64,000 nt of DNA from Diadema setosum (GCF_964275005.1 NC_092698.1:30519662-30583661); one strand, 5' to 3'. Positions 37,647 to 48,919 are shown, counted from the stretch's first letter. A program made the numbers and translations. The notes: generated by a model not told the origin, from the sequence alone.

Positions 37647-37910
37647 TCTTGAGAAAAAAATTTTAAAAAATCATACAGTTTTCATTTCCTGATAGGTGTT
37701 CAACACTATGTAACAAACAAACATATATAACAAACCAACATATTGATAATGGTATGGATTACAAAGTTAGTCAAACTTAGTTTCGCCGTCTGCCTGGTAG
37801 AAAGTATTACCCGGCACATTGTGAAAGCGAGAAGAACGGGCAAAAAGAAATACAATATAGGCTACTTACGCCAGACCGCACAATAATAGTGTTAACTTAC
37901 ATGCATCCAT
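30618..37910 (-). CDS. Gene B: five-exon single-pass membrane protein with tyrosine-motif tail (458 aa)
   Basis: Coding exons on the minus strand are 37910-37870, 34386-34355, 33999-33876, 33221-33178 and 31753-30618. They total 1377 nt in one frame, and all introns are GT-AG. Residues 1-14 are a very short signal peptide (MDACKLTLLLCGLA), leaving an ectodomain of only about a dozen residues. Residues 26-54 are the membrane span and residues 55-458 the tail. The tail is Ser/Arg/Pro-rich and carries DPFYFSL (254-260), YSKL (421) and YNQL (451). Intron phases 2, 1, 2, 1 equal those of gene C without its stalk exon. The last three exons are firm. Exons 1 and 2 are short and rest on splice sites and phase, so they are less sure. 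Confidence 0.7.
31754..33177 (-). other. Gene B intron 4
   Basis: Contains a CA/TA tract at 32110-32152 and a TTAA-flanked MITE at 32517-32875. The remainder is AT-rich with no gene seen. Confidence 0.65.
32517..32875. mobile_element. TTAA-flanked MITE (359 bp)
   Basis: TTAA at 32513-32516 and 32876-32879. Terminal inverted repeats are AGGTATAATTTACATTTTGC and, on the other end, AGGTCCAGTTTACCTTTGGG. TTAA duplications are typical of piggyBac-class elements. Confidence 0.65.
33178..33221 (-). CDS. Gene B exon 4: juxtamembrane (44 nt, phase 2 to 1)
   Basis: Bounded by a strong pyrimidine-rich acceptor (CTTCCTCTCCCCAG) and the donor GAAG|GTAATG. Encodes RFTFGKTTKKEHDEE. It joins the span exon and the tail exon in frame and starts Arg-Phe-Thr, like Ser-Phe-Thr in gene C exon 5. 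Confidence 0.75.
33222..33875 (-). other. Gene B intron 3
   Basis: Contains a CA run at 33308-33328. I see no other feature. Confidence 0.6.
33876..33999 (-). CDS. Gene B exon 3: transmembrane segment (phase 1 to 2)
   Basis: Encodes LPLAITGTVFGVLALLCCAI, then QVVIMAKFF and the basic KSQRR. Acceptor TTGTTACAG, donor CAG|GTATGC. It has the same phase pair as gene C exon 4. There is no acidic or basic residue inside the span, unlike DAP12-type adaptors. Confidence 0.8.
34000..34354 (-). other. Gene B intron 2
   Basis: AT-rich; nothing recognised. Confidence 0.5.
34355..34386 (-). CDS. Gene B exon 2, tentative (32 nt, phase 2 to 1)
   Basis: Bounded by TTCCCTTTAG and CAG|GTGATAG. Encodes HSYRPIPRLA between the signal peptide and the span. 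It has the only phase pair that connects exon 1 to exon 3. It is very short, so false positives are possible. Confidence 0.5.
35172..35384 (-). CDS. Small ORF with C-terminal membrane segment, unrecognised
   Basis: A 70-codon frame. The last 22 residues (VFANIIFYIGILFSYLLAAY and two more) are hydrophobic and follow ELPRRCQ, as in a tail-anchored or regulatory micropeptide. A shorter start at Met24 or Met26 gives 45-47 residues. It lies inside gene B intron 1 on the same strand and shows no splice link to it. I recognise no family, and it may be chance. Confidence 0.25.
   Translation of the reverse strand: MIMSNNIMTFLRYIHIMHTTRMGMEMEGPTKKQSLYDMGPSELPRRCQVFANIIFYIGILFSYLLAAYVF
35385..35500 (+). 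mobile_element. Possible LINE 3' tail
   Basis: AT-rich DNA ending GAATAAAGTTGAATTGA, a poly(A)-signal-like sequence merging into a GAATT-type tail, as at 520-780. Confidence 0.3.
35581..35727. mobile_element. Hairpin MITE
   Basis: CATGAACTACAT at 35581 and ATGTAGTTCATG at 35716-35727 are inverted. Pairing resumes at AGTCAACTGG.TTTACTTGTATTTT in both arms. Confidence 0.65.
36140..37200 (-). mobile_element. Decayed LINE reverse-transcriptase fragment
   Basis: Minus-strand pieces in several frames match the non-LTR reverse-transcriptase order: PRLLKLATDHICEQLFVLFH, SDFKTAKIFPIYNG, QSGFRKFHSNSTTLCDIN, DLRKAFDLFPHDLF and LHADDTVIF. At least three frames and several stops are needed, so it is dead. 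It fits the Jockey/CR1 superfamily and is 5' and 3' truncated. Confidence 0.8.
37607..37642. repeat. (TA)n microsatellite
   Basis: About 17 TA units between gene B exon 1 and the LINE fragment. Confidence 0.95.
37870..37910 (-). CDS. Gene B exon 1, tentative: start and signal peptide (41 nt, phase 2)
   Basis: ATG followed by MDACKLTLLLCGL and a strong donor GC|GTAAGT. The phase (2) equals gene C exon 1, and both proteins begin Met-Asp. An alternative donor GTAAGT inside the exon (GATGCAT|GTAAGT) would end the protein too early to give a signal peptide. Confidence 0.5.
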
Positions 37911-38445
37911 ACACTGTATACCTTTAGGGAAAACGATGTCCTCAGATATAGCGAAAAGCATACAAACTGACGCAGAAAAAATAAATATGTCGACAGACAC
38001 GCATGAAGTCAGCCATCTTCCACAGAATTACGTTTGATGGCCTTCGTTTGCTGTTATTCGCGTGCTAACAGTACTACAGAATATCGTGGATAAGTTATCC
38101 TTTACAATCCACCTACTTTCCCCTTATTGTTACATATTTTATTACTTGAGTACTTCGAAAGTGAAAGTTGCGAGGTGTACTTCAAACAATTCTATCCACC
38201 AATAGAAAATTCCGTCTACCGTTATGAGTGCTGTATTTTGTACTGTACTCGTTGTGTGTGACTTGTTGATAGTATGCATGCACGCTTGTGTGTGTGGTTT
38301 GAATATGTGTCTAGAGGATGCCATGTTACACGGCGCTATAGCTTACGTGCATTTTTAGTTTGAAAACATGGGACCATAAAACCATATCTGAAACCACAAT
38401 ATAAACATAAAACACAAACTAAGCATCTCTCAATAGGAGATTTAA

Positions 38446-39011
38446 AGGACAAGTCCACCTTCATATACATGTGGATTAAGTGAAGGCAACAATATTAGAA
38501 GAACACATTAGTGAAAGTTTGGGGAAAATCGGACAATACGTTAAAAAAGTTATGAATTTTTAAAGTATCTGTGCAGTCCCTGCTGGATGAGAAGACTACT
38601 ACAGTGTGTGATGTCACATGCGTACAACAATATAAGGAAAATGAAAAGAGTATTTCAAAAAACTTTACTTTTTGAATAAAGTGCACATTTCTTCGACTTG
38701 TTACTGACGTATGTTTAGGGTAATATCATTCCCCCTGCCTTCTGAAAGAGAGAAGTCGAGTGTTTTTTTTTTTTTGTTATGCAAGAAAAATGGAAATATG
38801 TTGAATTTTCTTTATTCTTTCTTTATATCGTTGTACTCATGTGGCATCACAATCTATAGTAGTCTTCTCATCCAGCTGTGACTGAGTACAAACTTCAAAA
38901 ATTCATAACTTTTGAACGGATTGTCCGATTTTCCTCAAACTCTTACTGATGTGTTCTACTAATAGTGCTGCATTCACTGAACCCACATGTCTATGAAGGT
39001 GAACTTGTCCT
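38446..39011. mobile_element. TTAA-flanked palindromic MITE (566 bp)
   Basis: TTAA at 38442-38445 and 39012-39015. Ends AGGACAAGTCCACCTTCATA and, inverted, AGGACAAGTTCACCTTCATA. Arms continue through GAAGACTACTA and ATTGTCCGATTTTCC-type blocks. No coding capacity. Confidence 0.85.
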
Positions 39012-39130
39012 TTAAGCTTCTACCAACAAGCGCGCCGGAACACTTCTGTTTTTTTTTTTGTTTTTTTGTTTTGTTTTTTTTTTGGGGGGGGGGGCGGGCA
39101 AAATCTCAACGGGGGCACATTTATGTGACG

Positions 39131-40210
39131 ATGTGAGATCCTCGGCGCGGGAGCGAAGCGAGCGAGGGGGGGGGGGGGGGCGGTCTGGAAAGGGGGATCC
39201 CCCCCCCCCCCCACTGTAGGGAGCTTTTGTAAAACAGGGCACAAAAGTCGCGTTTATAGACCATTTAAAAGCAAATTTCTAAGGAATTAAGCATAGTGAA
39301 AAATAATCAGTGCGAAGGACTATGATTATTACATACGGGAGTACATAATAATGTTATGGTGTGAGATCCTCGGCGAGGGAGCGAAGCGACCGAGCGTGGG
39401 GAGGGTGTGGGAGGGGGGATAACCCCTCCCACGGTAGGGACTGTTTGTAAAAACAGAGTATAAAAGTCGCTTTTATAGAGCATTTTAAATCAAATTTCTG
39501 AGGAATTAAACATAGTAAAAGAAATCACTGCGAAGGACTATGATAATAACATACGGGAGTACATGATAATGTTATGGTGTGAGATCCTCGGCGAGGGAGC
39601 GAAGTGACCGAGCGGGGGGAGGGTGTGGGAGGGGGGGGGGATAACCCCTCCCACGGTAGGGACTCTTTGTAAAAACAGAGTATAAAAGTCGCGTTTATAG
39701 AGAATTTAAAGCAAATTTATAGGGAATTAACATATTGAAAAAATCAGTTGGAAGGACTATGATCATAACATACGGGAGTACATTAATAAAGTGATGGTGC
39801 GAGATCCTCGGCCCTCGGCGAGGGAGCGAAGTGACCGAGCGGGGGGAGGGTGTGGGAGGGGGGGATAACCCCTCCCACGGTAGGGACTTTTTGTAAAAAC
39901 AGAGTATAAAAGTCGCGTTTATAGAACATTTAAAAGCAAATTTCTAGGGAATTAACATATTGAAAAAAATCAGTTGGAAGGACTATGATCATAACATAGG
40001 GGGTATATTATGTGATGGTGTGAGATCCTCGTCGAGGGAGCGAAGCGACCGAGCGGGGGAGGGTGTGGGAAGGGGGATACCCCCTCCCACGGTAGGGACT
40101 TTTTGTAAAAACAGAGTATAAAAGTCGCTTTTACAGAGCATTTTAAATCAAATTTCTGAGGAATTAAACATAGTAAAAGAGATCACTGCGAAGGACTATG
40201 ATAATAACAT
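39131..40210. repeat. Satellite of five tandem units, about 220 bp each
   Basis: Units start near 39131, 39361, 39579, 39797 and 40020 with GTGAGATCCTCGGCGAGGGA. Each unit has GAGCGAAGCGACCGAGCGGG, a G-run, CCTCCCACGGTAGGGA, TTGTAAAAACAGAGTATAAA and GAAGGACTATGAT. The first unit is the most diverged, and the others are close to each other. Confidence 0.9.
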
Positions 40211-42072
40211 GAAAACTTTTCATTTTACTATAAGTACGGGCAGAACGAGCGAGTCACTTTAACTTTGCAATTTATCTGAAATGTACTCATTAAAAGCTTA
40301 AACATGATCGCATCGTTCGAACAATAAAAAATATACTTATACTGCTAGAAAGCAAAGAAGAAAATGAAAAATGTAAGGTTTACTAAAGGTATGTTTCAGC
40401 GGGCACACTCGAGGACACGAGGCTACCATCTATACACTAAATTTACTCATAAGTTACTACTAGTGTATAGATACAATAATGTATGTTGTTAGTGTATTAT
40501 AATTACATTTTTGCATTTTCAGTTATGAAATTACAACATTATTAGACAAGAAATATGCCTTTATTGTTCATTTTGGTCTTTAAATCAGTGATTAATTATT
40601 TGTTACATGGGGCATCTTGTTTTGGGGGGCAAGTGCCACCCCTGCCCCCCCCCCCCCCCGCTTCCGGCGCCCTTGTCTACCAACCTTTATCACCAATCTT
40701 CGGTCCAATGATCGAGAAACAAGCAGGCAGTGTTAGAGAAACGGTGCAATCACTTGGCCTGAAGAAGTCCACAGGAGTGGACGAAAGCTAGCCAGCAAAT
40801 CACTAAAGGTTGCTAGAAGCCTAAATCTCCTATTGCACGATCTCCCCAACTGATGAAAGTTTTCTGCATCAAAGCATTTCTCATTTTACTCAGGTTTTGT
40901 TATGAATAAAGGACACATCGACAGACAAAATAATAGTCAACAGCACAACTCAAAATCCAACTAAACGTATTGATAGACTGCAGACATCCTCTGGAATCTG
41001 ACTTGAAATTATGGCATATGTTTTCAGTAGTAAGGATTCTAACATTAATTCGCATTACTGCTAAATCAAAGGATTAGGCTTCTAAAATAAGGTGGAATTT
41101 CAACAGATTGGGGCAGTTCGTCATCTTTGCATATTCCTGTTGGTAAATAAGTAGTCAACAATGTGAAACAATGAGATTAATCCATCGTTAGATATCCTAC
41201 AATTATACTCATCCACGTGAATCAATTAAGTCTTAAATTCGAAATAATAATCAAAACTGATTTGAATGTGAGACTAGAAACATGTTGTTTGTTAGTGTTT
41301 TTATACACTTTCATGTATTGTAGTCCTGGCCTACACGCTACAATATCTATGTGGAGAGGAATACACACTTATAAATCATGCGGTATCATCCTACGTAAGA
41401 TAGGAACAGTAGAGAAAGATATAACAAACAGTTATCAACTCTTTGCTATTCCCGACTGCTACACGTATACGATAAGTTTCTTTTGTGAAAACGCTTATTA
41501 TAGAATATGAGTAGGGCTTATATCTGTACCCATGGATCATTCTCACGTTACCTTTTCTGCAAGCAACGTTTTATATTCAGTTGCCAAGGGTGCCCACTTC
41601 ATAACAGTTCCTGATTCCTATTGTACCATGCATATGATTGCTACTGTATATCTATACATCATAGCCGCTATATCTATACATGTGTCCATTAGGAAAGGAG
41701 GAAGGAAAGCGTAATGCTTACCACTCAAGGAAGACTCTTGTACACAACTCTACGGTGAAAGAGCTAAAACTATCACTGCATTTTACCTATTTGTTGAGAT
41801 CCGATCACATTCCAAGAGTTACAAGTCTTTGTCTTCACTCACTTATTTTTCAATGCTGAAACGGAAGTGCATATTAAGGTTCTAGAATCGGCAAGTTTGA
41901 TTTACTTCGCAGCTTTGAAGTCCAAACTGTCCTAGCATACTCAGATTCTACCACGCGATTCTACTTTCACTTACACCTATACTTATTAATGAAGGTCGAT
42001 GTTCAGGTGTTGTTTTGATAACCACTACTTTAGACACAAAGGTGTTTGTTAATGCATTCATTTCCCCTTTAA

Positions 42073-42440
42073 AGGTACTGTTTGCCATTGGGATCAGTGA
42101 TATAAAAACTGTTCGAGCTATTACATTTTGATGTATATGTATAGGTCAGTAGCACACACACACACACAAAAATCCTACCATATTAAAAATTCGCAATAAA
42201 ACGTAAAATATAAGGAAATAACACTACTTTCCTCAGTAAACCATAACTGTATACTGTTTATTCTAGAAACAGTTTTATTATAACCATTGTTCACGTCTTG
42301 TACATTTCACAATACTTGACATTGATTATACTGATAAACATTCTTACAGTGGTTGTTTCTATCCCTGACTCATATTTTAGAACGGTTATGAAGCACTACA
42401 GCTGAGTTTTTCTTTCATTTGCAAATGGTAAACAATGCCT
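42073..42440. mobile_element. TTAA-flanked MITE (368 bp)
   Basis: TTAA at 42069-42072 and 42441-42444. Ends AGGTACTGTTTGCCATTGGG and, inverted, AGGCATTGTTTACCATTTGC. Confidence 0.65.
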
Positions 42441-42679
42441 TTAAAACTGAATGTGCTGACGAGTTCGCGGAAGTAAAGCTGCGATGCCATGGTAGCATCA
42501 GAATGATAGACAGAAACAAACATTGAGAAGAATTACACAAGTGTACTCCAAGTTGTGGCCTTCATGTAAAGTGAAACCTCTCACATAAATTCATACACAA
42601 TACACACACTCCTGCATACAAAGTATAGACAAACATACATGCACACACAAACACCCTCACACACGCACGAAAGTGTATA

Positions 42680-42680
<1 letters not shown>

Positions 42681-42726
<46 letters not shown>
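42681..42726. repeat. (TA)n microsatellite
   Basis: About 22 TA units just before the SINE. Confidence 0.95.
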
Positions 42727-42729
<3 letters not shown>

Positions 42730-42797
42730 AGTAGAGTGTGAACTGCAATATGGCTGACAGTGCTCAACTATATAATATAATACATTTAAGTTTACAG

Positions 42798-43150
42798 GGC
42801 GGTGAGTTGGCTCAGTCGGTAGCGCGTCTGCCTCACGATCGCGCGGCCCGGGTTCGAACCCGAGTCTGGACTGAGCAATGTTGTGTGTAAACATACCGTC
42901 CCCTCTAGCAAGAGGTAAAACACTCTGTCCCTCGGATAGGACATAAAATGGAGGTCCCGTGTATGCGAGAGTCACAGCTCATGCACGTAAAAGAACCCGC
43001 TTCATTCATTCATCGCAAAGAGCAGGGTGTCTAACCCGGTGAAGTGGTCCCACCCCACATCCAACTGGACCCCATGGAAGACCAGCTTATTGTAGCTGAA
43101 TATGGGCTATCCAGCCATCTTCACAGATGGAAAATGAACAACAACAACAA
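42798..43150 (+). mobile_element. tRNA-derived SINE with conserved central domain
   Basis: The head has an A box (TTGGCTCAGTCGG) and a B box (GGGTTCGAACCC) in tRNA spacing. A body follows with CGGATAGGACATAAAATGGAGGTCCCGTGTATG and GCACGTAAAAGAACCCG style blocks, which I know as a recurrent central domain in marine-invertebrate SINEs. It ends in an AAC-repeat tail next to microsatellite DNA. It looks nearly full length. Confidence 0.85.
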
Positions 43151-43182
43151 CTACATATATATATATGGAGAGAGAAAGAGCG

Positions 43183-43185
<3 letters not shown>

Positions 43186-43232
<47 letters not shown>
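43186..43232. repeat. (TG)n microsatellite
   Basis: About 22 TG units. Confidence 0.95.
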
Positions 43233-43233
<1 letters not shown>

Positions 43234-43269
43234 ATGTGTGTACATAGTATGCATACATTGATTTTTTTG

Positions 43270-43531
43270 TTGTTGTTGTAAGTTTAATTCTGGAACCTAA
43301 CAAAAAGCAGAAGAAATACAGAACAAAGAGACATGTTGCCATAGACACAGAGTCAGCAACCTCTGTATACCAAGTGGCGCGCTTGAGATGGCAGCCAAAG
43401 ATGTATAGCGGTATCGCATGGACAGAAATAGCAAAGCAAAGAACAATAAAAGAAAATCGTGGCGGAAACTCCCATGCAGTCCAATCCACAGCATGTAAAA
43501 CGATTCCAGTCACTCCATATTTCAGACGCAT
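43270..43531 (-). CDS. Membrane-type ORF, unrecognised
   Basis: An open minus-strand frame with two hydrophobic stretches (FSFIVLCFAISVHAIPLYIF and MATCLFVLYFFCFLLG) separated by a polar link. It then runs into the TG microsatellite. The composition looks more protein-like than its neighbours, but no family is recognised, no splice context is certain, and it may be chance. Confidence 0.2.
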
Positions 43532-43839
43532 AATTTACAACTAAGTAACAACACCAGCGGTACAGAGTCCATATGGGTGTATCGACTTGCTTGGTGGTTT
43601 ATAGAGTATTCGGTGCCCTACGATGTACGCTCTATTTCATGTGTTATATTTGGGTTGTGTATGAATCTTTAGATGTCTTTTGTTTGTTTGTTTGTTTGTT
43701 GTTGTTGTTGTTGGGTTTTTTTTTTTGGGGGGGGGGGGTAGAATAGAAATGTGAGGACAATGAGAGATGTGGGAGGTAAATAATGAAAAGACTTCCGTCC
43801 AAATCATGTTATGGAGCCACATGTCTTTGTTTGTTCGTT

Positions 43840-44639
43840 TGTTTGTTTGTTTGATTTATTTTTCTTCCAATACAATTTCATACATAAATCAAGATTCTTT
43901 TCAGTAATATCACATAGAATATCAGTAAGCAGATTACAATGTACATGATTCAAAGAAGGAATATTGATGTTTAAATTAATTCCATTAACAAAATATAACT
44001 CGTATTACCAAATTTCCAAATAATTACCTGAGAAATTATGCGGAAGAAGGACTGCCACTATAAGCAAAAGCTTGAACACGTGGCAGCCCAGGGACCTATC
44101 TACATAATACACATATTATATTGTTTGCGGAATGGGGAAATGCTACAAAATATGCATTTTTGCTTTATGATTGCTGTAATGTTATCACTTGAACTATGAA
44201 GATTCAAATTAGAAGCAGGCCTATGTATCAATGGCTAAATATCGACAAAGAGAAAAATTCTGCTGTTTAATAAAGACCATGGTCTAATGCAAATGCACAC
44301 AATCTTTGTTTGCTGGCTTTATTTGTCTCCGGATGGTGATAATACACTATAAATGCATTATCTTTTATATTATAGTGCATAGATACGAATAAAAGTAAAG
44401 TGAATGATGATGATGATGATGATGATGATGACAGGGTAATGTTGATGGAAAAATGTGATAATGAAGATGAAAGTGATGGTGGTGATGATGAAGATAATGG
44501 GAATGAAATGAAATGATAGACACATAAACATTGCGTATATTTGTTGTAGTTTAAAATCCAATTTACAGGAAAAGAAACGTGATCAAACAAAACAAAATCT
44601 ATATTCAGATGCTATGTTCATAAATTGTAATCTGACAGT
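43840..44639 (-). mobile_element. Possible 3' UTR of the decayed LINE
   Basis: Downstream of the LINE on the minus strand, AATAAATC is followed by (AAAC)n at 43865-43822, like a LINE tail. A GAT microsatellite (44403-44431) lies within it. The link to the ORF is inference. Confidence 0.35.
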
Positions 44640-47040
44640 AACGTAGTTTTCAATCTAGCCTTAAAAGATTATAACGTTTTACAGTCATGATTTAATATAA
44701 TCTGGGAGTGTGTTCCAAAGATTTGGTCCATTATGTCTTATAGATTTTTGTGCAATTAATAATTTGGGATCTACTAAATGAAAATTTTGCGAATTACGAG
44801 TGGGATACGAATGGACAGTATAATTCAGTGTAAAGAAATCGTGAAAAGTGTTTGGAAGTAAGTTGTTCAAATACTTAAATATAAAAAGCAAAGAATGAAA
44901 TGTATTTATATCAAATATATTCAGTGTTTTTAAGTGATAAAAAAGCGGATTGGTGTGGGCTAAGTATTGGGAACCAGTACAGATGCGAATGGCTTTCTTT
45001 TGTAATAAATAAATAGAATTGAGTTTAGTCTTTGCACTTGTAGCCCACACTAGATTACAATACATAATATATGGTAGGATTAAAGAATTGTAAAGCATAA
45101 CAAGAGTAGTATGTTCAGGAAGATAACTTTTCATCTTTGAAAGAATACCTATATTTCTAGAAATACAGGTTGTAACATAACGTATGTGATCATGCCAGAT
45201 TAAGTTTTCATCAATGAAAATGCCTAAAAACTTAATAAAACTTTTACGTTCAAGAAGTACATTATCAATCCTTATATTATTTACAAAATAATTTGTATGA
45301 GTTTTCATATGCTTAAGATAAATATCATTTGTTTTATCAATATTAAGTGATAATTTATTATTCTTAAACCAATTTGATACATTTGGTAACTCTGCATTAA
45401 ATGTGGATACTAACGTTTCTATATTATCATGGGAATAAAAAATATTGGTGTTATCGGCATATAATATAAATGATAACATAAACGACGAATTAACGATATC
45501 ATTGATATATAACAAAAAGAGAAGGGGACCTAATATTGAGCCATGGGGCACACCACATTTTATCTGTAAAAATTTGACGACATGTCATTATGTACAACAT
45601 ATTGCTGTCTACATGATAAATAATCCCTAAACCACGAGAGTGCAACACCGCGAACACCATAAAACTGTAACTTTTTAAGTAAAATACCATGTTGTAACGT
45701 ACAAAACACTTTAGATAAATCCATAAAAATTCCTATAACATGTTTTTTATTTGCCATTGCGTTTGTAATTTGATCATACAACTGGACCAAAGCCAAATCT
45801 GTAGAATAATTCTTTCGGAAACCATATTGATGTAAATTCAAAACTGTATGATTATGCAAAAATTTATAAAAAACCTATCATATGTAATTTTTTCAAGAAT
45901 TTTGGAAATACTAGGAAGAATAGAAATTGGTCTATAATTACTAATTTGACAAGGATCATCTTTCTTAAAAACTGGGTTTACCTTTGCAATTTTTAAAGAA
46001 AAGTTGAATTGGGGCATATTCCAGACAATATAGAAAGTTTGAATATGTGAGTAAGTGTATCAGCAATTTGATACATGATTTGTTTAAGTACTAATGTGCT
46101 TATTCTATCACAGCCACTTGCCCTGCTAGAATTAAACTTTTTCGTAATATTAATAATTTTTGTGGGATTTGTAGGGTTTGAAAATAACGATGAGGAAATA
46201 GGTTCTGGCAAAAATTTCAAAAAAATCGTCGTTTACATCATCAAATGTATTTGCCAGATTAGGACCAACATTAACAAAAAAAAAAAAAAAAAAGGAATTC
46301 AATGTATCGGCTGCATCTCCCTGATCAATAATACAATCATTTAATTTAAAGCCTGTTTTGGTAATTGTTGTTCTTTCTTACCAACCAAATCATTTATAAT
46401 TCTCCATGTGGCCTTTATATTTGATTTAACTTAATTCAACTTATCAGAACAATATACTTTTCGTGAATTTCTTATAACAGTTGTTAATCTATTTCAGTAT
46501 ATCTTATATTTTCTCAAATTGAAATCAGTAGGATCATTTATATAAATCTTATAAAGCTTATTTCTTGTATGTATTGAACGTAATATCGATTTTGTTATCC
46601 AAGGCCTCTTTCCATGTTTATTATTCTTTTTAAACTTTACCAATGGACAAATTTTATCATAATAATATTGTATTTTTCTATTAAAATTATCATAAGAGGT
46701 ATACATCAAACTCACTGTAAACATCAAACCACTGTTCAGATGCCAAATCTGCTATAAAAGATTTAATATTTTGAGGCGTTTCCTTTCTATACATTACAGG
46801 TTTGGATGAGTTTTCAATAAAAGACTCATCATAACATATAACAAATATGGGAAGATGATCAGATATATCAAAATGTAATAAACCGCTAACAAATTCTTTA
46901 TCAGAAATATTAGAAAAAAATATTATCTATCAAAGTGGATGAAATACTATTAATTCTTGTTGGTTTGTTTATATGTGGATAACAACCATTTGAATACATG
47001 AAATGAAGAAACTTTTCAGAATTTCTATCATTATCATAAT
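44640..47040 (-). mobile_element. Decayed LINE (endonuclease part and reverse transcriptase)
   Basis: Read on the minus strand from 47040 to 44640: an endonuclease C-terminal piece (PTRINSISSTLIDNIFSN, then DISDHLPIFV), a linker (RPWITKSILRSIHTRNKLYK), then RT blocks (SSRASGCDRISTLVLK, YGFRKNYSTDLALVQLYD, GIFMDLSKVFCTL, HGSILGPLLFLLYINDI). The last 288 codons (45551-44685) are open, but the catalytic YADD reads YADN. Several frame changes separate the earlier blocks. A Jockey/CR1/L2-type non-LTR element, 5' truncated and inactive. Confidence 0.9.
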
Positions 47041-47908
47041 TTCTTTGTTTGTTTGTTTGTTGGTTGGTTTGGTTTTGCTCAAGTGATAAGCAGCAATATT
47101 GGTATGAGAAATCTGATGCGTCTAATAGAAGTAGAATGGCAATTGCAGTCGTTTTAGAAGAAAAAGTGAGTATGTGGCATTTTTAAACAGAATCTATCAA
47201 TGGTCGTGTGCATACTTGAAATAGCAGCAGGAGTATAGGAAATTTAATAGAAGTATAAATGATTGTAGCAAAGGCAGTAAAAGTAGAAACATCAGCAGCA
47301 GTAAAGTTGTAGTAGAAAAAGATGCACCATTTTTCAGATACCTTTGTCATTATGAAAAAATTTTACTTTGAGCTAATCCTATGACCAGACCACTCCTCCA
47401 ACTATGCTTAACGTTGCGGTCATTTGCTCTTTCTACAGCGATGTTAATAATTGTCAGAGTAACAGACCTAATAGTTGTAGCAGTATTAGTAGTGTAAAGT
47501 AGTACTTTTCTCTTGTAGTAGCAACGTGTTTGATAACTCCTGTCCGTTATGTTACATCAAATCTTGTCTAATTACTTCCTTGTCTGTCATGTGAACAGAC
47601 TCACAAGCTGAAATGACCGAAAAGCATTCTTTTTTTTTTTTTTTGCTTAGCTTGCTTGATCGAAAGTAAACTTGACAATTTCGTTTATGAGTAAACTCTT
47701 GTAATTCGGTTGCATACCAGATCAGCTTACAAAAGCGAAATGTACTTGTAAAGCTCGGGCTCTGCGTTCTTGTGCAGATGAACTCATGAATAAAAGGGTC
47801 ATATTCATGAGATTTTGTTTTGAAGTTATGGCAACGTGACTTGGTTTGGTTGTACAAAGGAAAAACTGAAAATCTAAACCACATTACTCAGTAACCAAGA
47901 CTGTTCTG

Positions 47909-47951
<43 letters not shown>
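47909..47951. repeat. (CA)n microsatellite
   Basis: About 21 CA units. Confidence 0.95.
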
Positions 47952-47953
<2 letters not shown>

Positions 47954-48530
47954 GAAAGGCACAGACTTCACGGGAAACTGTGTAATGTCGCGTCACAATA
48001 TAACAGAGAGTAATAGGGAGTGGTTCACCCGTTAGTTATCATGTTAGATTAGATATTGCTTCAAACATTGATTGAAACAAATCGTTTATGTTTTCTGCGT
48101 AATTATTTCATTGTGTAATATTAACATGAGGTCACAATAATGCAATAATTACAACTGAAATTTCTGATTGTGTTAATACATCACATCAATGCTTTTTAAT
48201 AGAAATCCTTGATATCCTTCATGTTTCCTCGTCTCATACGGTCAGTGCCCCTATTGATGATCATGAGTGCCTCAAGAGATGTACTTAAAAGACAATTATA
48301 TGGTATTCGCTTGTGATACGTGTGTATCGAATACTTTTCTACTCCTTTTAAAGGGGTAAAGAAGATGCAATACTACTTTGCTACATGTATATTTGAGACA
48401 GTGTTAACTGACGCATATAAAGGACCATTTTTCCATTGGAAGAACGCCAGAACGAGCATATTGTTCAACGACGAAATGTCGCATGACGAGAGTTTCAAGT
48501 CCAGTTTCGGATTTATAAGAATTTGGAGGT

Positions 48531-48919
48531 TATGGTGCGTTTACACCATGTTCTCGGCGGCCACGGCAGTCACGTTTCAGACCACTGTATGCAAAATGGG
48601 ATGGACGCGAGACAGTGGGACGGAATTGTCAAACGTGACAGGCCGTGATTTCCGCGAATGCCATGTCAAATTTACAAACTGTCCAAACAAAAAAAAAAAA
48701 TAGTCACCGCAGTCCCAGTGCTAATGACAAACCTTGTAAGTCGTAACAAAACGGGGTGAGCGCAAACAAAACGAGGCAGAACGTACTAGGCCGTAACAAA
48801 ACTTCAAAGCGGTCCGAAGTGGGACGCGACGGGAAGTATGTGTAATCTAGCCTGACCAGACGCCGTGAGAACGACGGAGCTGTCGTGGTCGCTGGGAAAA
48901 TGGTGTAAACGTAGCATTA
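48531..48919. mobile_element. MITE with about 40-bp terminal inverted repeats
   Basis: Left end TATGGTGCGTTTACACCATG then GTTCTCGGCGGCCACGGCAG. The right end, inverted, is TAATGCTACGTTTACACCAT then TTTCCCAGCGACCACGACAG. The 127-codon frame at 48320-48703 crosses the left end and shows no motif. Confidence 0.65.

Larger units (their letters stand above)
34387..37869 (-). other. Gene B intron 1 (3.5 kb)
   Basis: Contains a 70-codon frame ending in a hydrophobic segment (35172-35384), a probable LINE tail (35385-35500), a hairpin element (35581-35727), a LINE reverse-transcriptase fragment (36140-37200) and a TA microsatellite (37607-37642). Confidence 0.55.

Noticed and set aside
39131-40210. 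CRISPR-like regular repeats
   Set aside because: Units are about 220 bp, directly tandem with no unique spacers, in a eukaryotic context.
42562-42975. A 137-codon minus-strand frame
   Set aside because: It is the antisense of the SINE plus TA and TG repeats.
43270-43531. A confident multi-span membrane gene
   Set aside because: Two hydrophobic runs only, no family match, and the frame runs into a microsatellite; kept only as a low-confidence feature.
44685-45551. A 288-codon reverse-transcriptase frame as a host gene or retroviral pol
   Set aside because: Flanking endonuclease and RT blocks and the absence of LTRs show a non-LTR LINE; the catalytic YADD is YADN and neighbouring blocks are out of frame.
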